From: Poriferisodalis sp965221195
GTDB taxonomy: Bacteria > Actinomycetota > Acidimicrobiia > Acidimicrobiales > Poriferisodalaceae
Direction of reading: 5' to 3'
DNA: 64,000 nt
Assembly: GCA_965221195.1 (NCBI GenBank)
Contig: OZ244864.1
Span: 1,240,001-1,304,000, forward strand
Shown: positions 10,001 to 18,151 of the stretch, one piece after another
Layout: each line of letters begins with the position of its first letter
Numbering within the stretch: the stretch's first letter is position 1
Notes under the pieces: generated by a model
The model's database searches: none
What the model was told of the DNA's origin: nothing
What the model saw: only the letters and a program-made list of their open reading frames with translations
Translations under genes and position numbers: made by a program

Positions 10001-10394
10001 GAAGGAGAACGCGTTTGAGCCGTATCGCCGACTTCACGAACTCGGCGATGAGCGGAACTTGTTCGGCCCAGATTCGCCGCTTCGGGCGTGGTTGGCGTGC
10101 GAGGAAATGCCGTACGAGCAAGTTGACAAGCCCAAGGCGACAGGCAGTAACCCTTCGGAACGATGCAAATCTGCTCTTGAATATATGAGAAAGAACATAA
10201 CGCATTTTGAGGAAGTCGCTGCGATGCCTCTCAAAGGCAAATCTGAGGAGACGAAACCGCAGTCTGGCAAGGCAAGCTCGAAGATACCCACAAGGGAGAT
10301 AGTACCTGCCCTCATCGACGGCTACCGGCGGGTGTGCTCTGAGATCGAACGGGTGTGCTCTGAGATCGAATCAGAACAAGGCACAGTCGTATGA
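7050..10394 (+). CDS. Large tubulin-like (FtsZ/tubulin-related) nucleotide-binding protein
   Basis: A 1114-residue protein. The N-terminus reads PMILIGCGGSGQKAIRYV, a glycine-rich first strand-loop as in FtsZ and tubulin. At about residues 190-200, SMAGGTGAGVALDVVEIV matches the tubulin signature GGTGxG. This pattern fits the bacterial tubulin-like family (Pfam PF13809) rather than FtsZ, which is about 400 residues. The remaining 700 residues have no motif I can name and no membrane segment. The C-terminus contains a perfect 21-bp tandem duplication giving RVCSEIERVCSEIE. A GAGGAG ribosome site lies 5 bp before the ATG, and the stop overlaps the next ATG (ATGA). It probably binds GTP and may form filaments tethered through its membrane partners; this role is inference. 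Confidence 0.78.
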   Translation: MLSPMILIGCGGSGQKAIRYVRDAVERRVRHAGWQKPLPSGWQFIAVDMLDVMGADDSVPPLPSADFHKIAPTFTDYQSLWDASLANNPPGDAHTYAPDGEYVHKGKYLELMGWAPSPLDVKVPLKKGAGQSRAVGRLAGINSLADVIKKPLIEAFSKAGNAVGDMAEITEKLGFPVNPGASASTPMVVVCASMAGGTGAGVALDVVEIVRNTHKDGRFPVLVLFTNDIFQGAAFGAAQGSIAGNSLGMMSELLNAYWGKEQKPNPLFAGSINNPGRGPHATFLIGRQSLSGGDLGDVASVYKSVGESLANWVTDKTVQESAYEYVTTNWEQSANARLGGYPFDVEYQRGAVSSFGAATITTGRERFEIWAVDLLSRAVLESLDNGHLHHNFATAIDKNTPESVIIAELAEKAALLIAHGESEVPIAAGPIQDTSSMKGALSISNFYADRKELEAEKFRIAHDIKQKFPPSTGGNGSEWKQWLTREAQTQRDHSFQRARQFDPAAWGKNVIETTAKSVSMVTAETSLHVSIPALTEARRLLHSKSESMRSESVYQRRKGRSDLDEGLSKAEKVGKNTNIDSQEIQEAIRCIAQGIARDWLSERNDMASDALTHAANYVLHPAEETLRQKAKSVKLALADSNTAKWPTANAGIPIQYQPSTVEFPLEGHDKWVSLLDEICSENKNGITASMLPFQATVFALIAGSPDGTIDPLVKPITETWTPSGAVVAKYTCPADADEISKRTREWARRPGSKFDRVVSEGLRDYLLEFNKYDGKPVGDHKERLVMLRTQLEKAKSQSAPLLRVDDGIHGTIYPGVGGVSEMLVCAQFPFPQGHPAHEITKQIIGTENFKQSSADVSSVLVSSFLANPIHPMAVTSFTEPIADAYNKIAGSAQLNASFWLWRRSRRIDHFVPMPNGSIDSIIRGFAAARLCGCVTADPSQQISVSGNEGPTLFPHPLLTQVYLNDVLAGLIESFSLCMAIVGIEKENAFEPYRRLHELGDERNLFGPDSPLRAWLACEEMPYEQVDKPKATGSNPSERCKSALEYMRKNITHFEEVAAMPLKGKSEETKPQSGKASSKIPTREIVPALIDGYRRVCSEIERVCSEIESEQGTVV

Positions 10395-12916
10395 TCGTCG
10401 AAAAGGACGGGCACGTCACCGTGATCATCGCCGCGGACCCTGCGATGTGCATGGAATCAGTTGCGGGATGGGCGCAGACAGGGCTGATCCGCACGGTGCT
10501 GATCTGCGCGAGAGACCAGCTAGCAGCAGACCAATTCGAATGCTTTAGCAGTATCGACGGCTGGGAACAGATGCCGCTCACTGAGGCACTGAAAAGCACA
10601 CCAGTCTCATCGCTCACGGTGACATCGCTGAGGCCGCGCATCTCAGCCGACCATAAAGCCACACCGGACTGGCCTCAAGTTGAACTGGATGCGCTCAGAG
10701 AGATCACCGAAAGATACAGCCTTGCGTCACACATGCCAATAACGACTATGACTGTGAGCATGCACGACCCCGAAGCGCAGCTCAATCAGTTGGCTTTCTC
10801 ACCTGAATGGGATTTCCACCTCATCCACGACGCAGAGTCCGTAGCTCACAACAAACTGCCGTCAGAAAATGTGAGCAAGTGGGACGACAAGGACCGTTTG
10901 GCAGCTTGCGCCTTGACTGCGTTAATGTCCGCAGGAGCGTGGCTTTTTTGTGAAGGGCCGATAACGCCCAGCGTGCCCACCGGTAATGCTGTAGTGCGCT
11001 GGCCGCATGTCGTGTCCCCCCAAGTGCGGGCAGTGTTCACAGGCCAGCTGATCCAAGATGCCTCTGTCGGTCTCGTCCCGTCTTTGCCGCCGTGGCCCAC
11101 TCCAGTTGACACAAACACCAAAGCTGCTGAGCAGGAATCGGTACCTCACGCTAAGACAGCCACAGACATATGCCATGCGCTTAAATTCGTGTACAGCGAT
11201 GCCCGCCAGCGGACATCTGAGAATAGAACCATTGCTGCAAGTATGGCGGCAGCGTGGCGTGCGCTGACCAGAGGTATCAAATCGCCGACAGCGGAGACGG
11301 ACACAGAACAAGCGCTTGAACGGCTGCGTTCAAACCTAGAAGATCTGATGCACGGTGGCACCGGAGACGTGAAAGCAGCTGAACTGCATCGATCCATTCA
11401 GCAGTCCGAGGTCCCCGGCTCCGTCGGTGGCGCACTCAGCGAATCAACCGACTGGGGCAGTCTCCGCAACTACATGTTCGCACTGGCAGACGGGGGGATA
11501 CCACCTGAAGGTCTCGCGTCGAGATGCGGGTTACCAGAAGATTCAAGCGGCCGTAGGCTGCTGTGGCGCAACCCGTCCAGCACCGTCGATGCTCCTGAGT
11601 CGTCCATTGGTGGCAAAAAATTCTCAGCAGAAAAAACGGAAACCGCCGAGAGCAGCAGTTTGATGAGCCGCGTAAGAGAACAACTACTTGCGGCATTGAA
11701 GGTTGCTGTGAACTCGTGCATGCAGCATGTCGTGCCTACCGACGGAGAGCAGAGCTACGAAGCAGCGTCGAAAAGCTTGTCGGTTTTGCGCAAATGGCTT
11801 GTGTTTGCTGCAAGCTTCATTGCACTGACTGCTGTTGTTGTTGCGGAGCGATGGCTTGGTCTGCTTGGCAAGGTGCTGCGAAGCATGGGTCTGGACTCGA
11901 TAGGCCCGCAAACGTCCCAACCCGAAGCCGAAGCCGTGTTGGCAGGTTTTTTGATGTTCGCGTTGCTGCTTGTGGTGACGCTGACTTGGTATTGGGCAGG
12001 CAAAGACGCTCTCGACTGCGAAACCGCTCAGCGGGAACGAAAATGGTCTGAGGAAGCTGGAAAGCACAGGGCCTCCGAAGCGGCGAGACTGTGCGTTGCT
12101 GCTTATGAGTTTGATCACCACGAGAAGATCATCTCTGTGATGATGCACAAGCCTTACATCACAGCGCAGACAGAGATCGGCGAGCGCACAAACATGGACC
12201 AAGTCGGTGCTCCGTACAGCATGCTCCTCGCAAGAGCGGAAATGAACCGCGACAAGATGGCTGAGATATTGAACAGGCAACAGATCACCGCTGTGAAATC
12301 AGGATGGATACGAGCAGCGTTCGAGCATGTGGCAGATGAATGGCAGCGAGGTTACGCAGCCGATGTGGGCGCACATTTCTCTCCGTTTGACTCTGACCAC
12401 ACCCCACCCGGAGTCACGGGGCACATCAACATAAACAACGGGCAAGAAATGTTTGGCCCTCGGGAGTCATTGAGAAACGCGGTAGTGCTTCCCAATCTAC
12501 GCAAAGCTGCTACCGAACAAAAAGTGAAAGAATTGATATCTGAGCAGTCATCAAGCAACGGGCCGATAGTCCCGTTTGATGTGCTCGCAGAAGCGTTCAG
12601 CGAAGTGCATGTTACTTCCGCTGCTGGGCTGAGTGGGCGATCCGTCGCAGAATTCCTCGACTTAAGCGACAACGAAGGCCATGAGCTTCTCAAATGGGAT
12701 CAAATTCTCCGAGTGGGGATTCCGAAACCCAAAGTCGAAACACTGCATTCTGAGACCCCCGTTGATGTAAGAGAACAAGGCAGCCAAACGGAGACCGTTA
12801 TAGCAGCCTGGCGGCTTTTTATTTCAGAGGCTTTTCATCCGTCAGGTTTGAGGCAGTATCACGACAGCGAGCAGGTTGAGTCGCATCTTCAGACTGCATC
12901 CGATGCTGTCGTGTGA
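10391..12916 (+). CDS. 841-residue protein with two TM segments, partner of the tubulin-like protein
   Basis: I do not recognise a family. The start overlaps the tubulin-like stop (ATGA). The N-terminal 460 residues look soluble, then two hydrophobic segments (about 468-488, WLVFAASFIALTAVVVAERW, and 517-540, VLAGFLMFALLLVVTLTWYW) form a hairpin, followed by about 300 soluble residues with many charged helices. With both ends on the same side, presumably cytoplasmic, it could serve as the membrane receptor for the tubulin-like protein. Order and spacing suggest it is the last gene of the operon: 350 bp without a convincing gene follow. Confidence 0.72.
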   Translation: MIVEKDGHVTVIIAADPAMCMESVAGWAQTGLIRTVLICARDQLAADQFECFSSIDGWEQMPLTEALKSTPVSSLTVTSLRPRISADHKATPDWPQVELDALREITERYSLASHMPITTMTVSMHDPEAQLNQLAFSPEWDFHLIHDAESVAHNKLPSENVSKWDDKDRLAACALTALMSAGAWLFCEGPITPSVPTGNAVVRWPHVVSPQVRAVFTGQLIQDASVGLVPSLPPWPTPVDTNTKAAEQESVPHAKTATDICHALKFVYSDARQRTSENRTIAASMAAAWRALTRGIKSPTAETDTEQALERLRSNLEDLMHGGTGDVKAAELHRSIQQSEVPGSVGGALSESTDWGSLRNYMFALADGGIPPEGLASRCGLPEDSSGRRLLWRNPSSTVDAPESSIGGKKFSAEKTETAESSSLMSRVREQLLAALKVAVNSCMQHVVPTDGEQSYEAASKSLSVLRKWLVFAASFIALTAVVVAERWLGLLGKVLRSMGLDSIGPQTSQPEAEAVLAGFLMFALLLVVTLTWYWAGKDALDCETAQRERKWSEEAGKHRASEAARLCVAAYEFDHHEKIISVMMHKPYITAQTEIGERTNMDQVGAPYSMLLARAEMNRDKMAEILNRQQITAVKSGWIRAAFEHVADEWQRGYAADVGAHFSPFDSDHTPPGVTGHININNGQEMFGPRESLRNAVVLPNLRKAATEQKVKELISEQSSSNGPIVPFDVLAEAFSEVHVTSAAGLSGRSVAEFLDLSDNEGHELLKWDQILRVGIPKPKVETLHSETPVDVREQGSQTETVIAAWRLFISEAFHPSGLRQYHDSEQVESHLQTASDAVV

Positions 12917-13265
12917 AAGTGCGGCGAACCCCACCGGCGGTCGCGTTTGATCGGTCATGGTGGTCGGTCTTTATGTATAGCAACCACCGGTAGAGGTGTT
13001 TAGTATGGCAGCGAGGGCTGATCGTCGCAGCGGGAGCATTCGGGTGAAGGCTTGGCCGGGGTGCCTCACACTTTTTGTTTGTCAGGCGGATGAGATGGGT
13101 CGGTTCAATGGTGTCGCGGGTGTGCGATGTGTGATCTCGGGGCAGGCGGCATTCTGGGCTTGGTGATCGGCGGCAGCGAAGTCTTAGCTTTTCTGGAGCG
13201 CCACAACCTGCTGTAGCCCATATCCATGGTCGTTTTGCATGGTCATTTTGGGCTAGCTTGATGCT
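12917..13265. other. Intergenic stretch after the tubulin-like operon
   Basis: No convincing gene. It contains one copy of a dispersed repeat (13060-13089, GGTGCCTCACAC then a T-rich run, on the minus strand relative to the copies near 49260 and 56060). CCACCGG occurs near both ends of its first 80 bp. A 53-codon frame from about 13004 runs through the repeat and is probably chance. Confidence 0.5.
13060..13089 (-). repeat. Dispersed repeat B, diverged copy
   Basis: It shares the core GGTGCCTCACMCT-TTTGTTTGTCAGG with copies at 49183-49290, 53265-53290 and 56059-56090. It lies in non-coding DNA between an operon and a toxin-antitoxin gene. Confidence 0.5.
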
Positions 13266-13550
13266 GTGTCTGTTGAAGTGCCCGTGGCGCGGACTGTGTC
13301 GGCTGCTGAGTTCAAGACGCACTGCCTGCGTTTGATGGACGAAGTCCGCGAGACTGGCATTCCGATCGTCGTTACCAAGCATGGTCGGCCTGTGTCGCGT
13401 CTCGTGCCTGTGGAGCGCTCCCAAGTAGACGTTTTCGGAGCTTTTCCGGAGTTCTCGGGATTCTGGGACGAACCGGAAGAGAAGGTCATCGACGCGAGAG
13501 CCGTGGCTGCGCTCGCTGACACGGCATCTTTCGAAGCTGAATCAGCCTAA
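13266..13550 (+). CDS. Phd/YefM-type antitoxin
   Basis: A 94-residue protein with the classic N-terminal Phd/YefM DNA-binding fold: RTVSAAEFKTHCLRLMDEV followed by IPIVVTKHGRPVSRLVPV. The C-terminal third is acidic and likely neutralises a PIN toxin. The start is GTG; no strong ribosome site is visible. Its partner directly downstream is broken, so this is probably an orphan antitoxin or remains for autoregulation only. Confidence 0.85.
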   Translation: MSVEVPVARTVSAAEFKTHCLRLMDEVRETGIPIVVTKHGRPVSRLVPVERSQVDVFGAFPEFSGFWDEPEEKVIDARAVAALADTASFEAESA

Positions 13551-13564
13551 GGCTGAGCGAACGC

Positions 13565-13750
13565 TTGTCGCTGCTGCTGGACACCCATGTAGTGGTGTGG
13601 CTGATTTCGGGCGAACTACGTCGCCTGCCGCCGCCCATTGCCGATGGCCTCCTGTCGGCGTTGGATCAGGGGCGTACAGCGGTCTCAGCCGCGACTTTTT
13701 GGGAACTGACGCTGAAATTGTGCAAGCGCCCCGCAAGGTTGCCTCCGCTC
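13565..13750 (+). pseudogene. Truncated PIN-domain toxin (VapC family), 5' half only
   Basis: A TTG-started frame reads LLLDTHVVVWLISG and TAVSAATFWELTLKL, the first acidic strand and second conserved block of PIN toxins. After about 59 residues homology stops and the frame runs into a fragment of a DUF4143-type ATPase gene in the opposite direction, then in frame into the next small gene. The C-terminal aspartates needed for ribonuclease activity are missing. The frame stays open to 14053, so a hybrid protein could in principle be made. Confidence 0.7.
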
Positions 13751-13800
13751 CCGCCGACTTGTCCCGACTATGGGCCGGTGTGCAGCAGTACGTCAACACC
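13745..13800 (-). pseudogene. Relic of the 3' end of a DUF4143-type ATPase gene
   Basis: Read on the minus strand it gives GVDVLLHTGP, a stop, then SGQVGGS. This matches AGILLHTGTQSGKVDDR at the end of the intact ATPase encoded at 16433-17623. A second relic lies at 18620-18690. It sits exactly where the PIN toxin is truncated, so an inserted ATPase gene that later decayed is a plausible cause. Confidence 0.55.
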
Positions 13801-13846
13801 ATGCGTGCTTGACAGCAGCGATGAGTGTTTGCCGTATCTTGGGGGA

Positions 13847-14053
13847 ATGGAGAGCGATTCGGGCGGTGTCACTGTCTTTGATTTGTTCGAGAGCGCTGAG
13901 CGGATGATCGAAGCCCGCTTGCGCCGTGAGCGTCCGGCGGTGACCGATGCTGAGGTCAGGGCGGCCATCGACGAGTGGGCCAGCGGCGGTGACCGGCATC
14001 TTGATGCCGACGGCTACCTTCGCGAAGTGTCCGTTCCTGATCACTGGCAGTGA
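13847..14053 (+). CDS. Small protein paired with AbiEii-like nucleotidyltransferase
   Basis: A 68-residue acidic protein (MESDSGGVTVFDLFESAERMIEARLRRERPAVTDAEVRAAIDEW...). Small proteins of this kind often precede nucleotidyltransferase genes in actinobacteria and are candidate antitoxins or partners. The ATG is preceded by GGGGGA. The TGA overlaps the GTG of the nucleotidyltransferase (GTGA). The frame is open upstream into the broken PIN toxin, but homology begins at this ATG. Confidence 0.65.
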   Translation: MESDSGGVTVFDLFESAERMIEARLRRERPAVTDAEVRAAIDEWASGGDRHLDADGYLREVSVPDHWQ

Positions 14054-14640
14054 CACGTCTCTATGACGCGCTGTTGAACGCCGTTGATGTGCTTGATGCG
14101 CTCCGACAGCGTTACGCACTTGTCGGCGGCATCGCCGTCTCTGCGCTGGCTGCCCCTCGCAGCACCAGCGATGTCGACATGGCCGTTGCGGTCGCTGATG
14201 ACGGCGAAGCTGAGGCGGTCTCTCAATCGTTCATGGCAGCGGGATATGAATTGGTCTCGATTCTGGAGCAAGACGAGACAGACAGATTGGCCGGGGTTCG
14301 GGTGCGTGATTGCGTCACGGGTGTGGGGCTTGATCTGCTATTCGCCATGTCTGGGATAGAACCCGAGATCGCTGCGTCTGCTCGACCGATTGAGGTGCTG
14401 CCTGGCATCACCATGCCGGTCGCCACCGTCGGCAGCTTGATCGTGACGAAACTGCTTGCGCGTGACGACCGGCGTCGGCCGATGGATGCTGACGATCTGA
14501 GATCGCTCGCTGAGCTAGCGACCGACGAAGATTGGGCGCAGGCGCGTGAACTTGCTGATCTGGCAACTGCCCGCAAGGCGAACCGCGGACGCGACCTCGC
14601 TGCGGGCGTTTTGCATCTGAGAGCGAACGGTGCCTATTGA
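14050..14640 (+). CDS. AbiEii-like nucleotidyltransferase, candidate toxin
   Basis: A 196-residue protein with the polymerase-beta nucleotidyltransferase signature: LVGGIAVSAL (G26-G27), then TSDVDMAV with the metal-binding D41 and D43, and a third acidic position in GLDLLFAM. The C-terminal part (LLARDDRRRPMDADDLRSL) is typical of minimal nucleotidyltransferases paired with a small partner. Some relatives act as type IV toxins by modifying tRNA. It overlaps the upstream small gene by 4 bp. Function as a toxin is inference. Confidence 0.8.
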   Translation: MTRLYDALLNAVDVLDALRQRYALVGGIAVSALAAPRSTSDVDMAVAVADDGEAEAVSQSFMAAGYELVSILEQDETDRLAGVRVRDCVTGVGLDLLFAMSGIEPEIAASARPIEVLPGITMPVATVGSLIVTKLLARDDRRRPMDADDLRSLAELATDEDWAQARELADLATARKANRGRDLAAGVLHLRANGAY

Positions 14641-14766
14641 ACCGAGCGGCCATCTCAAGCATGCGCGCCGCAGCGAGAGCATGTTCGCGGGTCGGCACAA
14701 TCGACACATCTGAACACGATGTCACCACCGCAGCTTAACTGAGGTCATGAGCACCTAGCCGATATG

Positions 14767-16035
14767 TCAGGGGCGGACGATCCGCCGTAGTAACCAGAAG
14801 AAACCAACAGAGCCAAGCCATCCGCCGATGAGCAATCCGGCGCGCTGCAAGACGTTTCCTTCTGCGAGCACAGCCGTACCGACAGCAGTGGCCATGAACC
14901 CGATGAGTGCGAGAAACACGCCTAGTATCTCGACGACTCTGAACGTGGAATCGGCGATCTGCCGACGTGTTTGAGCCTCTGCTTCGCCCGCCGTGCGGCG
15001 TAACTCGTTTTGAGCGTTATTGAGACGAGCGGTCAGCGCATCCTCAAATCTGCCCATAACAGTTTCGACGCGCGCGCCGAAAGATGCTTCGGTCTCAAGC
15101 CGCAACCGGAACTGGTGATACTGCTCTGAGATGTACACAGATGAGCCGTCGTGCAGGTCTATTGCCTGCTCAATGTCCGACAAAGCGTCTTCGAGATTTC
15201 CTAAGGCGTAACGACAACGAGCGGTTCGGAACAGTACATCAGAGTCGCCGTTGCGAGACCGCCCGTCTCGTGTTAGTGACCTCAGTGCTACCTCAAGAAC
15301 TGTCTGGTAGCACTGAGTAACGCCAGGTATATCTTGAGATCGTCGCGAATCTGGCAGCGGTAGCAAAGCGGCGCAACGCATGAGATAGCTCGTTGTCTTC
15401 ACGCCCCAGGGTCGCCGTTCACCGGGGTTTAACTCGCCGTCAAGTTCAACCGCGAGTTGTTCCGCGGCAACGAATCGGTTTGAGCTAGGTAACTCAACCT
15501 GTTCAACGGCGGCAGCGTCGCTGTCGGCCAGAACTACTACGCGGCAGGCCTCATGCACGTTTGCGAGTACGTTTACCGCTTGGAATAGGGGAAAATCCGA
15601 TGTTGCGCAGCCTGAAGGCAGCGCGCTTTCCAGAGCGTTCAAGCCTTGACGCAACGGAAGGTACGATCTAACGAAAGTTGCGTGGTCAAACAATATCTGT
15701 GCGCATACGATGATGCTAAGTTCGTCACGGCCTGCTGCGAGCAGTATCTCGGACGGTGCATACTCCACCAAGCAGCGCGCCAGCCCTAGTTCGGCTTGGT
15801 AGGCCGACCAGCCGAGATTCCATGCTGGAAGTAACGACTCTCGGACTTCAGCGAATAGCCTCTCGGACTTGTTCTCGTTGCTTGCAGCACTGCTGCGTGC
15901 ATGTTCGATTAGGGGTGCAGCTAGGGCTGCGACCAGTTTGGTTCCATCAAGACCTGACACCGAGCGGACAACAGCGTTGATTCGATCGTCGCCGAATGAC
16001 CCACGCGGCGCGACCACAGATGTCAGACGGTTCAT
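14767..16035 (-). CDS. Unknown protein, helical repeats, coiled coil and two C-terminal TM segments
   Basis: I do not recognise the 422-residue product. The middle is helical and TPR-like (CRYALGNLEDALSDIEQAIDL resembles a TPR unit). A predicted coiled coil (about 315-365, DALTARLNNAQNELRR) precedes two hydrophobic segments (about 371-391 and 399-418). The layout, soluble helical sensor then C-terminal membrane hairpin, is common among membrane-acting effectors of defence systems, but nothing proves that here. It is a single gene, flanked by the nucleotidyltransferase (convergent) and an ATPase on the same strand about 400 bp upstream. Confidence 0.7.
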   Translation of the reverse strand: MNRLTSVVAPRGSFGDDRINAVVRSVSGLDGTKLVAALAAPLIEHARSSAASNENKSERLFAEVRESLLPAWNLGWSAYQAELGLARCLVEYAPSEILLAAGRDELSIIVCAQILFDHATFVRSYLPLRQGLNALESALPSGCATSDFPLFQAVNVLANVHEACRVVVLADSDAAAVEQVELPSSNRFVAAEQLAVELDGELNPGERRPWGVKTTSYLMRCAALLPLPDSRRSQDIPGVTQCYQTVLEVALRSLTRDGRSRNGDSDVLFRTARCRYALGNLEDALSDIEQAIDLHDGSSVYISEQYHQFRLRLETEASFGARVETVMGRFEDALTARLNNAQNELRRTAGEAEAQTRRQIADSTFRVVEILGVFLALIGFMATAVGTAVLAEGNVLQRAGLLIGGWLGSVGFFWLLRRIVRP

Positions 16036-16432
16036 TGAGCGCTTGCCCTAACCAATTGCATAAGCGTTGTGCCACGCTCGTGTATAGGAGCGTGCAGAGC
16101 GCTTGGTGGCCACCACAGCCACCAAATGAAGGGGCAAACTCGGCAAGCTCTATCGGTGGTTGCGAGTAATTTTAGTGTGATGGAGAAGGGGGGCGGGGGG
16201 CTTCGGAACAAGGAAATACGATCAACCCACATACGCAAAGGCGCCGACTGTTTGCGTGACTGTGAGTCCACGTCAAACATCATAACATCTGACATGCTGA
16301 GACACTAGCACATGAACGTTTGTCTCTGTCCGCAAATCCGTCCGCCTTAGCCACTTGATAACCAAGTAGAGGCAAGTGCTGTGGATTGGGACTGAGAGCA
16401 AGTGCCTTCCAGACTCCGGGGAGGATCCTGTC
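16036..16432. other. Non-coding stretch with a short dispersed repeat
   Basis: No convincing gene. At about 16140-16165 the sequence GGCAAGCTCTAYCGG-TGGTTGCGAG (frame GKLYRWLR) recurs at about 33758-33783, downstream of the comF-like gene, so both are probably relics of the same lost gene. A run of G residues (about 16187-16202) is also present. Confidence 0.4.
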
Positions 16433-17623
16433 TCAGGCAGTCCAGAGGGAGTCAATGGGTTGCAGTTGGAGGCGGTCGTCGACTTTGCCGGACTGTGTAC
16501 CTGTGTGCAGCAGGATTCCGGCTCGGAAAGTACCGGGCGCGGCGGCATCAAGCCGGTCTCGTAGCCATGCAAGGCTGCGTAGCTGCCGTGAGTCGGGTGA
16601 GCGAGTCGCTTTGATTTCGACTCCAACGACAGCGCTGTCGGGGCCTTCGACGATGAGGTCAACTTCGCGTCCTTGGTTGTCTCGATAGTGCGAAAGCGTG
16701 CAGTCTTGCGACGAGGCAGAGACTTGGGCCGCGATCTCGTTCACTGCGAAGGTCTCCAACAGAGGCCCGGTCAGCGGAGCGGTGGGTGCATAGAGAGCTT
16801 CAGCGTCGGTGTTGAGGATGCCGGACGTGAGGCCGCTGTCGGTGAGGTGGTGTTTGGTGCGACGTACCGGCCTCGATGGCAGACCGCGGCTCCATGCGGG
16901 CAGTTCGTGAGTCAAAAAGACCGTCCGCAGCCACTCGCAATAACTGGCGATAACGGATCGGCTGGTGTGCAATTGTCGCGCCGCGTTGGAGAGGTTGAGA
17001 GAGCCCGCCGTCATGCCGGCGACCCACCTCAGCAGCGAACCGAGGGCGGCTGTCTTACGGATGTCTGCCAGTGCTGCGATGTCGCGTTGTGTGACCGTCT
17101 CGACGTAGGCGCTGAACCATTCACGACGCTGCTGTGGCGTCAACTGGATTGCTTCGGGATAGCCGCCGCGGCAGGCCAGCGCCAGATATTCCTCGCGTGT
17201 CGTACCTCCAGCATCCGGCGCAGCGGTTGCTCCCTCAAACCATGCATCAACGGCAGCAGGCCTAACGCCGACCATCTCAGTCTGTGAGAACGGCCACAAG
17301 CGAAATATCTGGATTCGTCCCGCAAGTGACTCGCTGATTGACGGCACTGTCAAGAAGTTGGTGGACCCGGTGAGAAGGAATCGTCCTGGTGTCGGGTCGC
17401 TATCGACTGCTTGTTTCACGGCGCGAACCAAGCGGTCGCCTCCTAGCTGGATCTCGTCAACGGCAAGGGGGTGGCGTCGGTTGAGCAAGAACGTGACAGG
17501 ATCGGCGAGAGCTATCTGCCGTTCAGCTTCGTCGTCCAGCGAGATGTATGTGCCACCGCGCTCCTCGGCAATCACGCGCGCCAAGGTCGTTTTGCCGCAT
17601 TGCCGTGCGCCGTGCAGCAGCAC
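16433..17623 (-). CDS. DUF4143-type AAA ATPase
   Basis: A 396-residue P-loop ATPase: GARQCGKTTLA (Walker A) at the N-terminus, LAVDEIQ (Walker B) and LLTGSTNFL, then the DUF4143 helical and nuclease-like region ending with DNQGREVDLIVE and VVGVEIKATRSP, a pattern like restriction-endonuclease folds. The listed GTG is the first standard start codon, but recognisable coding sequence continues about 20 codons upstream (EYLERHLRQRIENALDW) before a TAG. Either the true start is a rare codon or the original start has been lost. Two relics of this gene type's 3' end lie at 13745 and 18620. The family is widespread and its role is poorly known. Confidence 0.85.
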   Translation of the reverse strand: MLLHGARQCGKTTLARVIAEERGGTYISLDDEAERQIALADPVTFLLNRRHPLAVDEIQLGGDRLVRAVKQAVDSDPTPGRFLLTGSTNFLTVPSISESLAGRIQIFRLWPFSQTEMVGVRPAAVDAWFEGATAAPDAGGTTREEYLALACRGGYPEAIQLTPQQRREWFSAYVETVTQRDIAALADIRKTAALGSLLRWVAGMTAGSLNLSNAARQLHTSRSVIASYCEWLRTVFLTHELPAWSRGLPSRPVRRTKHHLTDSGLTSGILNTDAEALYAPTAPLTGPLLETFAVNEIAAQVSASSQDCTLSHYRDNQGREVDLIVEGPDSAVVGVEIKATRSPDSRQLRSLAWLRDRLDAAAPGTFRAGILLHTGTQSGKVDDRLQLQPIDSLWTA

Positions 17624-17742
17624 GACCCGCGACCAGTCCAGCGCGTTCTCAATACGCTGCCGCAGATGCCGTTCTAAGTATTCGATGGTGCGAGCCTACG
17701 CTACCGAGCCGATGCTACTTGACAGATTGTATGGCAGCTAGT

Positions 17743-17779
17743 GAGCAAACTGTACGGCTGATACCGAGCAAATTGTACG
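17743..17779. promoter_or_regulatory. 14-bp direct repeat upstream of the ATPase gene, possible operator
   Basis: GAGCAAACTGTACG and GAGCAAATTGTACG occur 9 bp apart, about 120 bp before the ATPase start. Such spacing would suit a repressor dimer pair, or the repeats may be chance. A TTGACA hexamer lies just to the left on the plus strand without an evident -10. Confidence 0.25.
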
Positions 17780-17856
17780 CGTTCAGGGCCGGGGTAACGG
17801 CGCTGCTGCTCGCCGTTGCCGACTGCCGCGACCCATGCGTGCAGCGTCCGCACCTG

Positions 17857-18140
17857 CTAGTAATCCTCGGCTATTCGTTCTGGTGCCAAGCCGTAGCTGT
17901 TTGCAGCGGCGGTGACCATCGTGTCGAACAGATCAGATCGGTCTGACAGGCGGGGCGGTGCAGCCAGCGGATTCAGCGACCCCCCGCGCGTTGTCATGGA
18001 GGAGGAATCGTTTCTGGCAGGCAGCGGGCGACGACATCGAACGCTTCGGCGAATGCTCGGTTGTCGGCCTCGCTGAGAATGCTGCCCCGCGATTTGGGTT
18101 CGCCTTCGGCGGCCCACAGAACGTTCTGTTTGCGGATGGG
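17857..18140 (-). pseudogene. Unidentified coding relic with frameshift
   Basis: Two minus-strand frames look protein-like and meet near 18000: QNVLWAAEGEPKSRG...AEAFDVVARCLPETIPP, then SLNPLAAPPRLSDRS...ANSYGLAPERIAEDY. No start codon or ribosome site fits the whole, and I do not recognise the product. It lies directly downstream of a broken VapC gene. The call is tentative. Confidence 0.25.
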
Positions 18141-18151
18141 GTGGCCGGGGT

